The notes: generated from the sequence alone by a model not told the origin. Numbered from the stretch's first letter, positions 1 to 12,359 are shown. The stretch: 64,000 bases of DNA from Grifola frondosa (GCA_001683735.1 LUGG01000011.1:930001-994000); one strand, 5' to 3'. Numbers and translations: made by a program.

Positions 1-1980
1 GACCAGGATTATCTTATTCCAGAAACCTCCTTTTTGTGAACTCAGCTAAGTCCCTGACCGAACAGTAAGGAAAATCCATCATGCTTAATGCATGTTGAAG
101 TATCAAAGGCTTTTGAATTTTTTGCTACTGCTAAATTCAGTTTTACTGAATCTCTCACTTGAAAAATAAATCCTATTGTGAGACATTCTTGTATTATAAA
201 TTTATCCTCAGATAGAAACTCTCACGTACTTAATTATTATTACTTACAATGTGTGTGAGAAGAATGTTGGAGGAACTGCATATAACTAGTGAGACTAGAC
301 ACAAGAATGGTCATCAGAGATGGCCAAAATGGGAAGCAAAGTGAAGGGTGTATGATGTAATCATACAAAACTAACCAAAGCAGGAATGACATATGTGAAC
401 AGCTTCTGGCTGAGTAACAACTATTTATAAAAAAGAAGAAAAGGAAGCAGAATGATGAATACATGGAGAAGAAAATATTTTCACAAGAATGACATTTTGT
501 GAGCTGAAAAATTAAGCTTTTGTAGTATTCCAAATATAGTTTCCACTTGAAAGATAAACAATCTTCAGCATTAAAGTGTGGATGGCTAAATATGTCCAAG
601 TGGGTGTACTGATAAAAGGTGTTCTAAAAAATTTTGACACCATGTGGAAATATAAAAGTATGCCTAAGGAAGGTTGAAAGATTAAGATTTAAAATTACCT
701 AAGTGTGATAATGTCTGATTGAGTTTATCAAATTGAAAGATTGACAGGGTAAAATCAGATATATTGTGATCATAGTGGATGTAGTTGTGAAGAATCTGGT
801 GAATGTATAGAAAGTGAGACCTCAAAAACTGTGATGCAACATTTGATTGAATATTGTATTAATGATATATAATAGGGATAAATTTGAGAAGTGGAGAAGT
901 ATTCTAAATCATATTCAGTGAACCCCTCATATTATTCAACACTTGAGTTCACTGTGAAGTGAAGGCACTGCTGTTAGTTAGTGTTGTCATGGCTTAGTCA
1001 CATCTGTTTCAGCTTTTTAAATATTTTGACATAAGTTTTGCAGATAATGACATGATTTAAATTGAAATTAATAGCTAAGATATATATGTATTGGAATGTT
1101 ATACAATCATTTGCATAATTACTTTTGATATGTTTTAATTTCAGTTACATTGGTAATTTAGCTAATTAAAAAGTCAGACAGCTTTTTGGCCATATCTCTA
1201 TTAATACAGGGTATATCAATTTTTTTCTTTAGCATGCATATCCCCTTATATCTATGCTACAAAATGAAGGAAAGATCACTGTGATATCTGAAAAACTACA
1301 CAAGTCATGAGTTATATATAATTTAGACCTAACTTAGCTACAGCAACACTACTATCAGTGGAGTAAGTTTCAGATACTGATGTTAAGTAGTGAAGATGAT
1401 GTTGACAGATGTGTTTAGGGAGCAACATAATTCCTTTTTCAAATTTGTTTGCATCAAATTGAGTAGAAATGGGCTGTTTAAACTTTGATGAAAATGGATT
1501 TTTGGCTTAGGGCCTGCTCTAAGAGAAGATACATGTTTTCTGATCATAGATGAATGCACTCTATTACATAAGCATGACAATGGACAATATTCTGCTCTTG
1601 GAATACAGTGAGAGTATTAATTACTTATGATATTTCTGCTTTTAACTAGTATCTTAAATGTGTGGTGGAATTTTATTAGATGAGTGCATGTGATGTGTCA
1701 CATTGTGACTATAGTAGTTGATTATGAGAACATGTTCCTTTAAATTTATGCATTTTACAGCTGAAAAAGTTAAAAATTAAGAGGAAACTTCAATAGAATG
1801 ACCCATTATTAAATCTTGTATAGTATCCAAAAAGAGCAATTATAGCTATGAATATTCACAAAGTACACTCCAGATATAACATTATACCTCTAATGCCACA
1901 CAATAAATTTTAGCAGGAAAAATTTGAACAAAGATAAAGAATATACATTTACTGCAGTTTAGGGCTTGCAATGAAAACCT
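1..1980. other. AT-rich, CpG-depleted gene-free block
   Basis: No believable coding frame is seen on either strand. The block is visibly AT-rich, and reading it through I find only two CpG dinucleotides (positions 59-60 and 225-226), while TG and CA are common. From the tRNA gene at 1981 onward CpG is ordinary. Such loss is what long-term cytosine methylation and deamination (or a RIP-like process) leaves in old repeats, so I infer a decayed transposon or repeat island. The junction at the tRNA 3' end is sharp. A contaminant or assembly chimera is the main alternative. Confidence 0.6.
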
Positions 1981-2063
1981 TGGTTTTGGCCGGGTTCGAA
2001 CCGACGACCGCCTGTGATCACGTACATGTAAGACAGGAGTGATAACCACTACACCACAAAACC
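1981..2063 (-). tRNA. tRNA-Val(UAC): tRNA-Val (UAC anticodon) with 10-nt intron
   Basis: Read on the minus strand, a 7-bp acceptor stem GGTTTTG/CAAAACC pairs perfectly, with discriminator A at 1981. The D arm is GTG...CAC, the anticodon stem CCTGT/ACAGG and the T arm GTCGG-TTCGAAC-CCGGC. The anticodon loop is C-T-TAC-A-C once a 10-nt intron (2017-2026) directly after position 37, the canonical nuclear intron site, is removed. Mature length is 73 nt. TAC at positions 34-36 specifies valine. The gene marks the edge of the CpG-depleted block. Confidence 0.93.
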
Positions 2064-3077
2064 CGGTGGTGTTGATGCTTCATTTAATTATATATTTAGT
2101 ATGTATTCTATACGGCTTCGGGACGGGACATAACCGAGCTGAGGTGTGCGGGGCAAAGTTGTTCGACCTGGATAGGCTTAACCTCACAGCACCGATCAAT
2201 GTCGAACATCAGCACCTCATAGCCCCTCTATCTCCCTTCATATTCACTCTTGCTACCACTGCACACCGGCCGGACAACTTTCATATCATTATCACTGCAT
2301 AACACACTTCACATGTTTAGATCAACGAGCAGGCTACCAGTTTCGGATCGGATCGTTCGTTCGTTGGTACGTATCGTTGTTCCGATATGCTTTTTTTGTG
2401 CCGAAACGGGAGGTCTATCGAGGCCGGAGTGCAGTCAGGTCGCGAGGCAAGTTCCAGCAGCGATAGATCCGAGCGACGAGCCTTGCAGGTGAAATTGGGC
2501 CGGAGGCTGTAGTCATCCCGTGTGTGCGTGGTGCGACCGGTCGCGCTTGGTCGGTCATAGGAAATGACCTTGTATGAAGTGGCCTGTGGGGGCAAGACAC
2601 GATCGGCGCATCCATAAGAGAGTGTTCACGGCCGAGAGTGGTCGTTGGTTACACGCCGTGGGTAGGAAAAGCACGGATGGAAGAGGTGGGAGCATTTTAA
2701 GAGCATGCAAAACACCTCGGATTTCATGCGGAAAGCCGACTCGGCCTTCCGGCGTATATGTGCATCCTAAATAAGACCCAAGGGAGCGTCCGCTGCTTGG
2801 CCTCACTTGTACGAAAGCCACCTTTGCTCACAGCAGCCCTCTGTTTATGAATCGCCCATTGGTTCATCTCGCCCGGAAGGTGCGCTCTGCTTTATCCGCA
2901 ATGAGCAGACGAGTTTTTTCTAGTCACGTGGGATGCGACGCGATCCGGGCACAGGCGCGACAAACGGTCGCGTCCAGCCTCCGCACCCATGCAGTCCTCT
3001 CATCTTGAATCATCATCGCTCACCATGCTGTCTGCAGTTTCTGATGCATCTTTCATCTGCAGCCTCATAGACCTGTT
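2064..3077. other. Intergenic, upstream of carnitine acetyltransferase
   Basis: Open frames here are short, overlapping and on both strands with no recognisable content. I see no further gene. A CACGTG palindrome lies near 2925, about 150 bp before the carnitine acetyltransferase start; whether it is a regulatory site is unknown. Confidence 0.5.
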
Positions 3078-5347
3078 ATGTCAACATCACGCTCCTTGAA
3101 GACCTCTGCGCCGAGGAGGTCTGCGGACGTCGTTCCCCCAGGTTACGTCGCCGACCCGTCCGCAGGCGCCATGCTCCGCTTTGAGGCGTCGCTCCCTCGC
3201 CTCCCCGTTCCCACCCTCTCCTCTACCACATCGAAGTACCTCGAGACCGTCCAGCCGCACCTCACGCCCGCGCAGTTCTCCCAGACGCAGACTGCTGTCA
3301 AGGCATTCCTCGACTCGGAACTGGCGAAGGTGCTCCAGACGCGTCTCGAGGAGCGCGCGCGCGACCCCAACCTAAAGAGCTGGCTGTCGGACTGGTGGAA
3401 CGAGGTAGCGTATATGGGCTATAGGGACCCCGTGGTGGTGTATGTGAGCTATTTTTACGTGCACATGGAAGACAAGAGCAGGCCTGCGCAGGCGCAGAGG
3501 GCGGCGAAGCTCATTAAGGCGATGCTGCCGTTTAGAGACCTCGTTGAGAGGTAGGCTGCGCAGCCATCGCAATTTTTACTCTCACTGAGTTTATGATGGT
3601 AGCGGACAACTCGAGCCAGAAAAGGTACGAGGCGCACCATTAGCCATGTCATCCTACAAGTGGCTGTAGGTTCTTTCTCCGACTAGATCCACTTTTACTT
3701 CCATACTCATGCTCAACAGCTTCCACTCCTCCCGATACCCCACCAAGCCCTCTGACACTGCAGAAAAGTTCGACGCGGCAACACACAATCATGTCGTGTT
3801 CGTCAGGAAGAATAAATTCTACCGGGTTGCGCTGACAGACAAGACCGGGCGCGAGCTGACTGCTGCCGAGCTAGAGGCGCAGATTGAGAAGGTAATCGCG
3901 TTGGCGGGCGACAAGAAGGCTGCGCCTGTTGGAGCCCTAACTGCAGACAACCGCGATACCTGGACTGATGTGAGCCGTCTATACTTCTTTAATAGAACAT
4001 GATAACGAGCCTGCTCGTTAGGCCCGTGCCGCTCTCCTCGCTGCATCGTCATCAAACGCAGCCTCCCTCAAAGCCATCGAGTCCGCCATGATCGTGGTGT
4101 GTCTCGACGATACCAAGCCCATCACGCGCGAAGACACGAGCTGGGCGTGCTGGGTCGGCGACGGTAGGAACCGGTTCTATGACAAGCACCAAGGTGCGCC
4201 CCATTTATCTTTCTCACCTAGCATAGCCCTCACAAGCAGCGCCACCAGTCATCGTGTTCGAGAACGGCAAGTCCGGCTTCCTCGGCGAGCACTCGTGCAT
4301 GGACGGCACGCCCACTCTGCGCCTGAACGAGTTCACGCTTGCGTCGCTTGCGGCTGGTAAGGTCGATTTGGGCCCGGCGCGCACGGCGGAGACGGGCAGG
4401 GACTTGGAGGCACCCAGGGAGCTGCCCTTCGTGCTCGATGCGAAGTCGCACTCATACATCAAGCAGGCGGAGAAGAACTTCGACGAGCTGGTCGCCAAGC
4501 ACGACATGGAGGTTCGGCCCGCTCAGATGGTTCGATACTACGTACCTCTAATAAGCGTTTCTGCAACAGATCCTCCACTATGAGGGGTACGGCAAGGAGT
4601 ACATCAAGAAATTCAAGGCATCCCCCGACGCGTGGGCGCAGCTCGTGAAGCAGCTCGCGTTCCACAAGATGTTCAACAGGCCAGGCGTATGCTACGAGAG
4701 CGCGCAAACGCGCAAGTTCCAGCTCGGGCGCACAGAGGTGATCCGCAGCGCGAGCAACGAGAGCAAGGCGTGGGCAGAGGCCATGCTGAACCCCGCGGAG
4801 ACGGTGCGCATCGCAGCAAATTTCAAAGGCTTAACTGTGGCTGACGGTGTTTTTAGGACGAGCACCGCGCGCTACTGTTCCGCCGCGCTGTAACGCGGCA
4901 CCTGCAGTACGCGGCGTGGGCGGCGGACGGCCAGGGCGTGGACCGCCACTTGTTCGGGCTGAAGAAGCTGCTGCGCGACGGCGAGCCCTTGCCTGAGATC
5001 TACAAGGACGAGGCGTTCGCGAAAACCAGCCACTGGGAGCTCTCGACCTCGCAGCTGTCGTCGCCCTACCTCGACGGCTGGGGCTACGGGGAAGGTCAGT
5101 CCATTTTTCTCGCCATCTATGCTACGTGCGAACGCTGAGCATGTGTTGTACAGTCGTTCCGGATGGCTACGGGCTATCGTACTCGATCGGGGATAACTAT
5201 ATCCGCTGGACGATCACGAGCTTGAAGCGGCGCACGGCAGAGCTCAAGCACTACCTTGCGGAGGCTGCGACGGAGACGCGCGTGATGATGGAGCGAGCGG
5301 CGGCGGCCGAGGCGAAGAAGGCGGAGGACTCGAAGGCGAAGCTGTGA
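3078..5347 (+). CDS. CAT2: Carnitine O-acetyltransferase (peroxisomal/mitochondrial)
   Basis: Transfers acetyl groups between CoA and carnitine so that acetyl units can leave peroxisomes and enter mitochondria. Eight exons join in one frame: 3078-3550, 3603-3665, 3720-3969, 4022-4193, 4249-4511, 4570-4803, 4857-5094, 5154-5347, all introns GT-AG of 51-59 nt. Family signatures are the N-terminal LPRLPVP segment, the catalytic-His block GEHSCMDGTPT, FHKMFNRPG, the STSQL carnitine-binding motif and YGLSYSI near the C terminus. The protein ends in AKL, the same PTS1-type tripeptide as yeast Cat2, while the basic, Ser/Arg-rich N terminus could direct a mitochondrial form; dual targeting is inference. 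No frame breaks are seen. Confidence 0.95.
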
Positions 5348-6452
5348 TCTAAGGTATCCTGCTTCGGTTGCTTATCTGGTTGGATGGATTAGGTTCGCGG
5401 TAATGCGGCAATATAGAATCGCGTTGGATATAATGAGTGACGCCAGCAGAGGACGGATTGTGAGGTTGGAGTGTACGTGGAGCATGAGTGGCATGGACAT
5501 GAACCCTGCTCGTCACGCACGAATTCGTCCCCACTGATTCCTGACGAAAGCTGTCGCTGGAAGTACAAGGTGAATGAAGCATTTCCATCTGGCATCGGTG
5601 AAAATCCAGAGGATTCATGCTGAGGTTATGTCTCCCTCATTTTGTTTGCGACGTGCACCCATCTGCACGCCGCGACATAGGTTACTCGTCGATATTGACT
5701 TTAGAGGCACACAGGGAAACGGAATCCGGACATAAATAGACCTACCTTTGATGGAAGGAACGTTACATATCATCTGTCAGCTGCTGCCGTCGATTCTAGA
5801 TAGTATGAGTACATCGCACCCAAACGTCCGGATGTCGACCTCCCACGGACCTTGCAATATAGACTTGGGAGCGCGCAACGCGACTGGAGTGATCTGTGAG
5901 CTTGTCTGATGGTCCACGATTTGAACTAGATCAATGGAGCGGCATCACTATATGCAACGGACAGAATCACGAGCACGCTCACGTACAGCTTCCAAGGAGA
6001 TTTATGCGCAACGTCAATAATTCCAGCGTGCATCATGTTGACGGAGACGCACACCTGTACCTACGAGAGGCCACGAAAGGTGTTGGGCAGGAAAAGCTTA
6101 GCTAAAAGTGCGGGAACACCTTTGAGTGCGCTTGAAGAGCCTCGATATCTCCGGTTAGCACGTCCAAAGTGCTCGTTGTTGTTGAGTTTACCGGGAGCGC
6201 AGCGTGGTACAGTAAGTCTGTTGATCGAATATTCGCAAGGATGAGCCCTGTAAGGTGCTCCGCAATAAGAGGCTCCTATATATTCTGGACTGTGAAGATA
6301 TTGAGAGGCGTAGCAGGCATCCATAAAGCCGGAATATGAGAAAATCTGTATATTGTGCAGAGAGATACGTCAGCTTGTGGTCTCGCGCAAGCCACACGTC
6401 GGCATGCCTAGATGAGGGTGCTCAGAATATTATGTGCTAGAAAGTTGAAAAT
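5348..6452. other. Intergenic, containing a DUF427 relic
   Basis: Apart from the DUF427 remnant at 5682-5905 listed separately, only short unconvincing frames are present. Confidence 0.45.
5682..5905 (-). pseudogene. Decayed paralogue of the DUF427 gene (3' half)
   Basis: The minus strand ends in a frame reading SKVNIDE-stop (5682-5705), matching the last exon SKVDIDE-stop of the intact DUF427 gene at 6931-7461. It is preceded by an intron-like gap (donor at 5755) and an exon-like piece aligning with YYPEPKEAA...YVAFYK but carrying a stop. Similarity continues weakly upstream through the GKTVVNDVAW region, and the 3' flanks also resemble each other. I infer an old tandem duplicate; the 5' half is not recognisable. 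Confidence 0.5.
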
Positions 6453-6720
6453 TTAGTCGCGACGAACGTTCTTGCCCATCCCGGCTTTCTGAAGACCTCA
6501 TATTGCTGGGACCGATCCTCGACCTGCAGATATCCGTACCCCTGATATACTCGTAAACCAAGTGGTCCTTCGACGAAAATCAGCTCGACATTCTCGCCGA
6601 TAGGCTCAGCTGACTGAACGGGAGGGGTGCGATAATATTGTTGTCGATGAGCGAGTGCACGGGAAACGAGATCGTAGAGTTGACAAGTCTATGCTGCGGA
6701 ACAGAATGCGACTCAGTTGC
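6453..6720 (-). CDS. Unrecognised 3' gene fragment ending GKNVRRD
   Basis: Two overlapping minus-strand frames stay open for 60 or more codons without an initiating Met. One gives a plausible beta-rich stretch (VELIFVEGPLGLRVY); the other closes with AGMGKNVRRD-stop at 6453-6455. They could be exons of one gene, or a gene with an indel near 6610. I do not recognise the family and find no upstream exon, so this may be a truncated remnant. Confidence 0.25.
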
Positions 6721-6930
6721 ATATATGAGCCCCTTTTTGCATGTCAGTACAGGTCAAACTACTTCGGCGGGACCGCTTCATTGGAGTCGACCTGAGACAT
6801 AGTTTCTACACAGTTCAGAGTGTCCTTAAAGTTACAGTGTCTTACAATCCTAGTTACAGACCTCATCACTGGGACAGCTATCTTACACACTCTCTCTTGA
6901 TCTTACAACATGCGCCCACCCGCGTGCAGA

Positions 6931-7461
6931 CTACTCGTCGATGTCAACCTTGCTCTACGGGCCGATATCATGCCAGTGAAACGGAAGAAAGACATACGTA
7001 GAGAGACAAATACCTTGTAGAACGCAACGTACCCTCCGATCGCATTGGCTGCCTCCTTCGGTTCCGGATAGTACCTGCATATATACCCTATATATGGCAA
7101 TACGTTATGCATAGAAGCACGCGAGTGCTGACCAGGCGACATCGTTGACCACGGTCTTGCCATTGAGAGTCGCGTTGTAGTACGAGGCGACCCTGCCCGG
7201 ATCGCGCACCTATCACCGCCTATCCGATGAGTACGGGAAGTGATACTCACCCTTTGTAAGGGCATGTGGTGCTGAAGGCCGCAAAATTGTATATCAGCTA
7301 CCCAGGCAGCCATCGTGATCAGCAGCTGAACCTCACTGGGTAGTGGACGGCGTCAAGGCCGCAGCATTGACAGCATCAGGGGGAAAGTAATGATTGCCCT
7401 CGACGGTGATGGTGTCGTCTGAGTCTGCAAGAACAGTGCCGGAGAGACTGACTTTGACCAT
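6931..7461 (-). CDS. DUF427 domain protein
   Basis: A 96-residue cytosolic-type DUF427 protein of unknown biochemical role. Five exons join in frame (7461-7337, 7271-7251, 7192-7133, 7074-7014, 6954-6931) with GT-AG introns of 58-65 nt. Family hallmarks are MVKVSLSGTVLADSDDT at the start, VEGNHYFPP, HTTCPYKG at the exon 1/2/3 junctions, SYYNATLNG, and WYYPEPKEAA...YVAFYK. The Met at 7461 is chosen because DUF427 proteins begin close to it. A longer frame from 7560 would add a hydrophobic leader, which I regard as 5' UTR read-through. A decayed paralogue lies 1 kb downstream. Confidence 0.85.
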
Positions 7462-7899
7462 GATGTTGTCTGTGCACGAGTTACAAGATAACGAATATTG
7501 TGAGAGGAAGAGTGCGAGTGACAGCCACAATAAGCCGCCCGTGCCGAGAAACTGATGCACAGTATCACGTGGAGTATTATTTGACAGCTAGGCGAGCGTT
7601 GCTCGTTCCAGGTCCAGTATTAGCCAGAAAACAATTCGAAAAGAAAAGCACGCCAGAAGAACGCAACGGCGTCGGGCGCGCTATGCTGATTGATGCCGAC
7701 CTTGTGAGCAAGAGTGAAAAAGAAAAACACAGTCATATTTCCGGGAAGAACCGGTTCGATCTGGTCTTGTGCCAATTTACTTTTACCTCAGGCGTACCCC
7801 GCCATACCCCACCATTATTTTGTCCTCCTCGAGCTCGCTTCCAGTCAAGGACGACACGTTTACTACTAGCCGCACTGCTCGCGGCTGCACGCTCGCGGG

Positions 7900-9200
7900 A
7901 TGCCTTCGTCGAGCGCAAACAGCATGATTGGTGAGCTTTCTCCGCCGCCTCCACCTCTCGCGCCCGACTCAACCTCCGGACCACGTATTCTAGCTGGCGC
8001 AGGAGGCGGTCTCGTTGCAAGTGTCGCGACCTGTCCTCTAGATGTGATCAAGACCAAGCTCCAGGCCCAGCAAGCCATCAGCGGGCAGAAGGGATATGAG
8101 GGCGTGGTTGGTGAGGGGTTCACTCGCCCTGATTAGGCAGCCGCTTCAGAACGGTTGGCTCAACGTACGTCCTGTCCAACATTTCGTTTCCAGCCACCGT
8201 CAAATCAATCCTCAAGCATGATGGCATCCGCGGCATGTATCGCGGGCTGGGGCCGACCCTCCTGGGGTACCTCCCGACGTGGGCCATCTACTTCGCCGTG
8301 TACGACGGGATCAAGAGGAATTTCGGCGAGAAGCCCCTCGGCGACGTGCAGGTCATCCGGCACGTCTACCCTGCTGCGCAGGCGAAGGGCTATCAACCTC
8401 TTTCACGCGAACATCCGTGGTCATTGCATCTATTATCCGCAATGACGGCCGGCGCCACCAGCACTTTATGTACCAATCCACTATGGGTCATCAAAACTCG
8501 CTTCATGGTGCGTTACACCCGTGGTTCACATTCTGCGCGGCACGGCGCACCGCTGACCGGAATCGCATCCCGCAGACCCAGTCACGAGAAGAAGTTCGAT
8601 ACAAACACACGCTAGATGCCGCACTGACTATTTATCGCACCGAAGGCTGGCGTGCATTTTTCCGCGGGCTTCTCCCCAGCCTGCTCGGCATCGCGCATGT
8701 CGCGGTGCAGTTTCCCTTATACGAATCCCTCAAGAGATGGGCTCGTGAGCACCTTCCTGTCCCCGTCGCTCCGCCACTGACCATGCCTGCCAAGGACAGG
8801 CCACGACTCAAAGGAGCCGCTGACGCCCCAGAAAATCCTGCTATGTTCCGCGATCGCGAAGATGACCGCGTCGCTCGCGACGTACCCGCACGAGGTCGTG
8901 CGAACACGGCTGCAGACCGAGAAGCGGCCGCTCTCGACGAACGGGTTCCTGAACAGCGAGACACACTCACAGCGTAGCGGGGTCATCCGCACTGTGAAGA
9001 ACATCGTCGTCTACGAAGGCTGGCGTGCGCTGTACCGCGGCTTGTCCATAAACCTCGTCCGGACGGTGCCAAATAGCGCTGTCACGATGCTAACGTGCGC
9101 ACCTGCCGCTCCTCCCCCGTCCGCTCACTGACGCGCCGCCATGCTCTGCAGATATGAGATGCTGGTGCGGTATCTCAACGCGCACTCGGGATTGTCATGA
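7900..9200 (+). CDS. Mitochondrial carrier (SLC25), nucleotide/NAD/FAD-type
   Basis: Inner-membrane solute carrier of about 339 residues with the three-repeat SLC25 fold. Exons 7900-8110, 8194-8507, 8576-8758, 8832-9094 and 9152-9200 join in frame. The repeat signatures PLDVIKTKLQ, PLWVIKTRFM and PHEVVRTRLQ are present, each followed by a GMYRG/AFFRG/ALYRG segment. The Trp in the second repeat (PLWVIKTR) is typical of the pyrimidine-nucleotide, NAD+ and folate/FAD carrier branch, so one of those is the likely substrate; I cannot choose further. A Pro-rich N terminus precedes the first helix. An in-frame Met at 7924 is an alternative start. Confidence 0.88.
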
Positions 9201-10535
9201 CAGGATACCGGCGCGCAGCGCATCATGTGGTCTACACGATGAGTGCACATAGACGGGCGGCATTGTACCATATACCACACTCCCTCGCATAATCCTGTTT
9301 TTCTACTTACTTACACGACGAGCCCCGTGTTGTTATAGGCTGTTATCGTATTGACTATGCTATCATCGCATCCGTCCCCGAGCCGCACCTTCCGGTGATT
9401 GTCGCCACAGGCTCCGAACAGGTCCGAGCCGGCGAATGACCCGCGCTCGATATTAATGTTAATGTGCCCGGCGTGCTATTCCTGGCCGCCTCGGACTTTC
9501 AGCTCATTGCGTGCAGCAAGGTCAGGGTACCGCGGGTACTTGCGTTCGGTGTTCGTTTCCGCCTCAACGTGGCTCTTGAATATTGATCCACGCCGCGTGC
9601 GGTGTCGAGCGGCGATACAAGCCCACTCGCCTCCTTCAAAAGCGACTCGCTCGGCTCAAGAGAGACTAGTGGCACCGGACACTGCCAGAGCCACACGCCA
9701 CATTATCAAAGAGAGCGGGTATATATTTTTGGTCACTTATTACGGGAATTAGCATACCAGAGGGCGCAATAGGCAGGCAGGCAGGCAGGCAGGCAGGAGC
9801 GAGCGAGCGATCTACTATCGCCTGTGCCCGTCCTATTCTAAGTACAGCGCAGCAGCAGCGAGGGAGCGAGGCATAATTCTGAGAGCTGGCAGGGAACGGG
9901 AACGAGGGAACGAGGGTGGGGCACCGTGCACACGCAGGCGAGTTGGCTGCTGCCCGGTGCGTGTGCCTGACACGGTGCCGGGAGGAGGGGAAGGACTGCT
10001 ACTAGCGCGTCTTGGATTCGGATGCGGATTCGGATTCGATTTCGGATGCGAAGGCTGGGCGCTGCTCAGGGCAGGCCGCGCGGGCGAATATTTGTTTGGG
10101 GGTCACCGCGCTACCCGGCGTAAGGAGCGGACGGCCTGCGCGAGGCACAAGGATGCGTTCGGGAACAGTAACGAAGGGTCCGTAGCAGTAACGAGGTGTA
10201 CTAGCTAAAGAGGTCAAGTCCGAATGTGCCAACAAAATAAAGTATAATGACCAGGGCGGCGCGGACTCTGGAGCGGGGGGAGGGGAATATTGAATGGTAG
10301 TGGCAAGAATGGCGGCGAAGACGACGAGGGAGGGCGGAAGGTTGAAGAGGTGGGTGGGAGGTGGATGGAGTACAGTAACAACGGCGAAAAGATACAATTT
10401 GTGTGAAGCGGGTAATCAGCGCAAAGAAGGGGGAGACGAACAAATTTGTCAGACATCCTGGAACAACAGACCCATGAAAAGAACAACGTAGACCACAGAC
10501 AACGACAACATGGGCAAGCCAGCGGGGGCAGACGG
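9201..10535. other. Intergenic with simple-sequence tracts
   Basis: No gene is supported. The stretch contains an AGGC tetranucleotide microsatellite, GAGC and ATTCGG-type repeats near 10014-10050, and purine-rich tracts around 10260-10440. Confidence 0.5.
9771..9810. repeat. Tetranucleotide microsatellites (AGGC)n then (GAGC)n
   Basis: About six and a half tandem copies of AGGC at 9771-9797 run directly into three copies of GAGC. Confidence 0.9.
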
Positions 10536-11900
10536 CTAGTGCGGGTGGTCCTGCACCGTCCCGACGTCGTGGTCGCTCAGCGTCTCCACCCGCACTCCCC
10601 TTGACGAGCTCACGCTGCGGATATCACGCCCCTCCTCCGCCAGTCGTGGCTCAGCAGCTCCGTGCGGTTCCCGTTCTCGTCCTCCTCAGCGGGACGGTCC
10701 GCGAAGTCCGGCTTACGCAACGCTTTTCTGAACGCATCCGCCATGATTGCTGCGTCCGCCCCCGAGAACGGACCCGCATCACTCCCCGCGACATCGTTGA
10801 CGCTCCGTCATGCACATCAGCGCTGGGAGATGGCGCGCGCGCTGCGGCCGCACCGCCCGCGAGGGCCGCGCCAGTAACGATTGGGGAGAGCGGGGGTTCC
10901 CTGCGCGTGCGTCTGCCATCATGGGCGTCGAGGAGCCCATCGAGCCGCGGTGCGAGAGCGTACCGTTACGTCGATTGCGTATGCGACGCATGATGAAGAA
11001 GGCGAGGATGCCTGAGGCGACGAGCGCGAAGAAGCCGAGCACGACGATGACCGCTATCGCCCACTTGGGGAAGGATGTGCCGCCGCCGCCTGGCTGGACG
11101 GAGCCCGCCCCAGATGCGGAGGTAGATGTAGCCGAGGCTGGCGATGTCGCGGTCTGCCGTGCGGACGCGCTGGACTGCGACGCTGCAGCGGCCGATGCAG
11201 ACACTGAGGCGGCTGAGGCTGAGGATGCCGACGCAGACGCTGCTGAGAGAGATGAGGCGGCTGCGCCGAGGAACTTGAGGCCATCGACGCGACGATCGAG
11301 TCGGCGAATGTCGTCTGTAGCAGACAGTGAGCCACGAGAGACAGAAATCAGATCGGAAAGTACTCACGGACGGCGGTAAATGTCGCCTGAGGATCTGTGA
11401 GCCATCTAAAGTGGTATCGTTGCGGGTGATGACCCAGAAAAAAGGAAAACTGATGTTTTGCCCATCCCATTCATTGCCGCGGCGCCAAACCACGTATCGT
11501 TGACTTGCGCGGTGACGGAACCAGCTATGAGCTTGGAGCTGGGCTGATTAGTGAAATTGAGTACTTGTTGTTGCGAATCGCCGTGGAAGAGATAGATGTT
11601 GACGGAATTTGTCTGTGTGAGTTCTGGACGCCGGCTGTTCCCTGGGGAGCAGATCAAGTTGGATACGCGTTACGGCAGAGGGAGGAAGAGGGAGAGAGAG
11701 GACATACAGACGAAGGTTGCCCATTCATGTTGAGGATAATGGTGGACTCGGTGGGGAAGCAGGAGATGACGTCGTTTCCGGAGTCCAGCTCGCATTGCTG
11801 CTTGGCCTCCGCTAGTGGCAGAAATTGCGTCAGAGGCGCGAATGATGCACGGGGACTAGCGAAATAATGATGGATAGGACGGCACAAAGACGGAGGGATA
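10536..11900 (-). pseudogene. Single-pass membrane glycoprotein, frame-broken
   Basis: Looks like a conserved mushroom cell-surface protein of unknown function. In order on the minus strand: a hydrophobic leader-like stretch (LCAVLSIIISLV), an extracellular part with N-glycosylation sites (NFTNQPSS, VNDTW), a NISFPFFWVITRNDTTLDG block, a Ser/Ala-rich stalk, one transmembrane helix (WAIAVIVVLGFFALVASG) followed by RRIRNRR, and a cytosolic tail FRKALRKPDFADRPAEE ending at the TAG at 10536-10538. These blocks lie in different frames: changes occur near 11500, 11393, 10870, 10790 and 10625, each explicable by one missing or extra base. Either a decaying gene or a poorly polished stretch; the start is unresolved. 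Confidence 0.55.
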
Positions 11901-12359
11901 GACTAGGTAGAGAAAACGTAGTACGGGGAAGAATGTAGGAAGACGCACCGACTTGCGCCTGATCAGCTACGGTCATATTCTGTGCGCGACGAACATGCTG
12001 TTTGTCGCGCTGCCTCCTGCGTGCGAGGGGGCAGGGAGGGACGTCTGCTCTGGCCAGGGCGAGTCTTGGTGGGTAGAGGACGGGGACATGTGCCGAGGAA
12101 GTTGTTCTGGGGAGGGTGGAGTTGAAAGTGGAGAAGCTGGACGCGGTGAGAGACTGTGTGTGAAGACGAAGAGAACAAAATGGCATTATCCGGGATATAT
12201 GGACGGGCTGTGAGGGAGAGACCTGCGCTGTAGGACTCGTTGAGGGAGGGGGAGACGACAGCGAGCAGCAAACCAGCGCGAGAACAAGCTACGTCTTTGG
12301 GCCAGGGCTGCACTCGCCTTAGCGGCTCTTAGCGGGCTTACAGGGCCTTACGCTCGACG

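Noticed and set aside
1..1980. Mitochondrial insertion explaining the AT-rich block
   Set aside because: No mitochondrial gene or tRNA is recognisable. The selective lack of CpG with abundant TG/CA fits mutational decay better than organelle origin, though contamination cannot be excluded.
2300..2820. Several overlapping 66-92 codon frames
   Set aside because: They overlap on both strands, have no recognisable content and no plausible splice partners.
7462..7560. Signal peptide extending the DUF427 protein
   Set aside because: The extra hydrophobic residues are only an open upstream frame. DUF427 proteins start at the MVKV position and are not secreted.
8137..8164. A tiny extra exon in the mitochondrial carrier
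   Set aside because: It would need introns of 29-30 nt. One 83-nt intron (8111-8193) gives a family-typical join (GVVATVKSILKHDGI).
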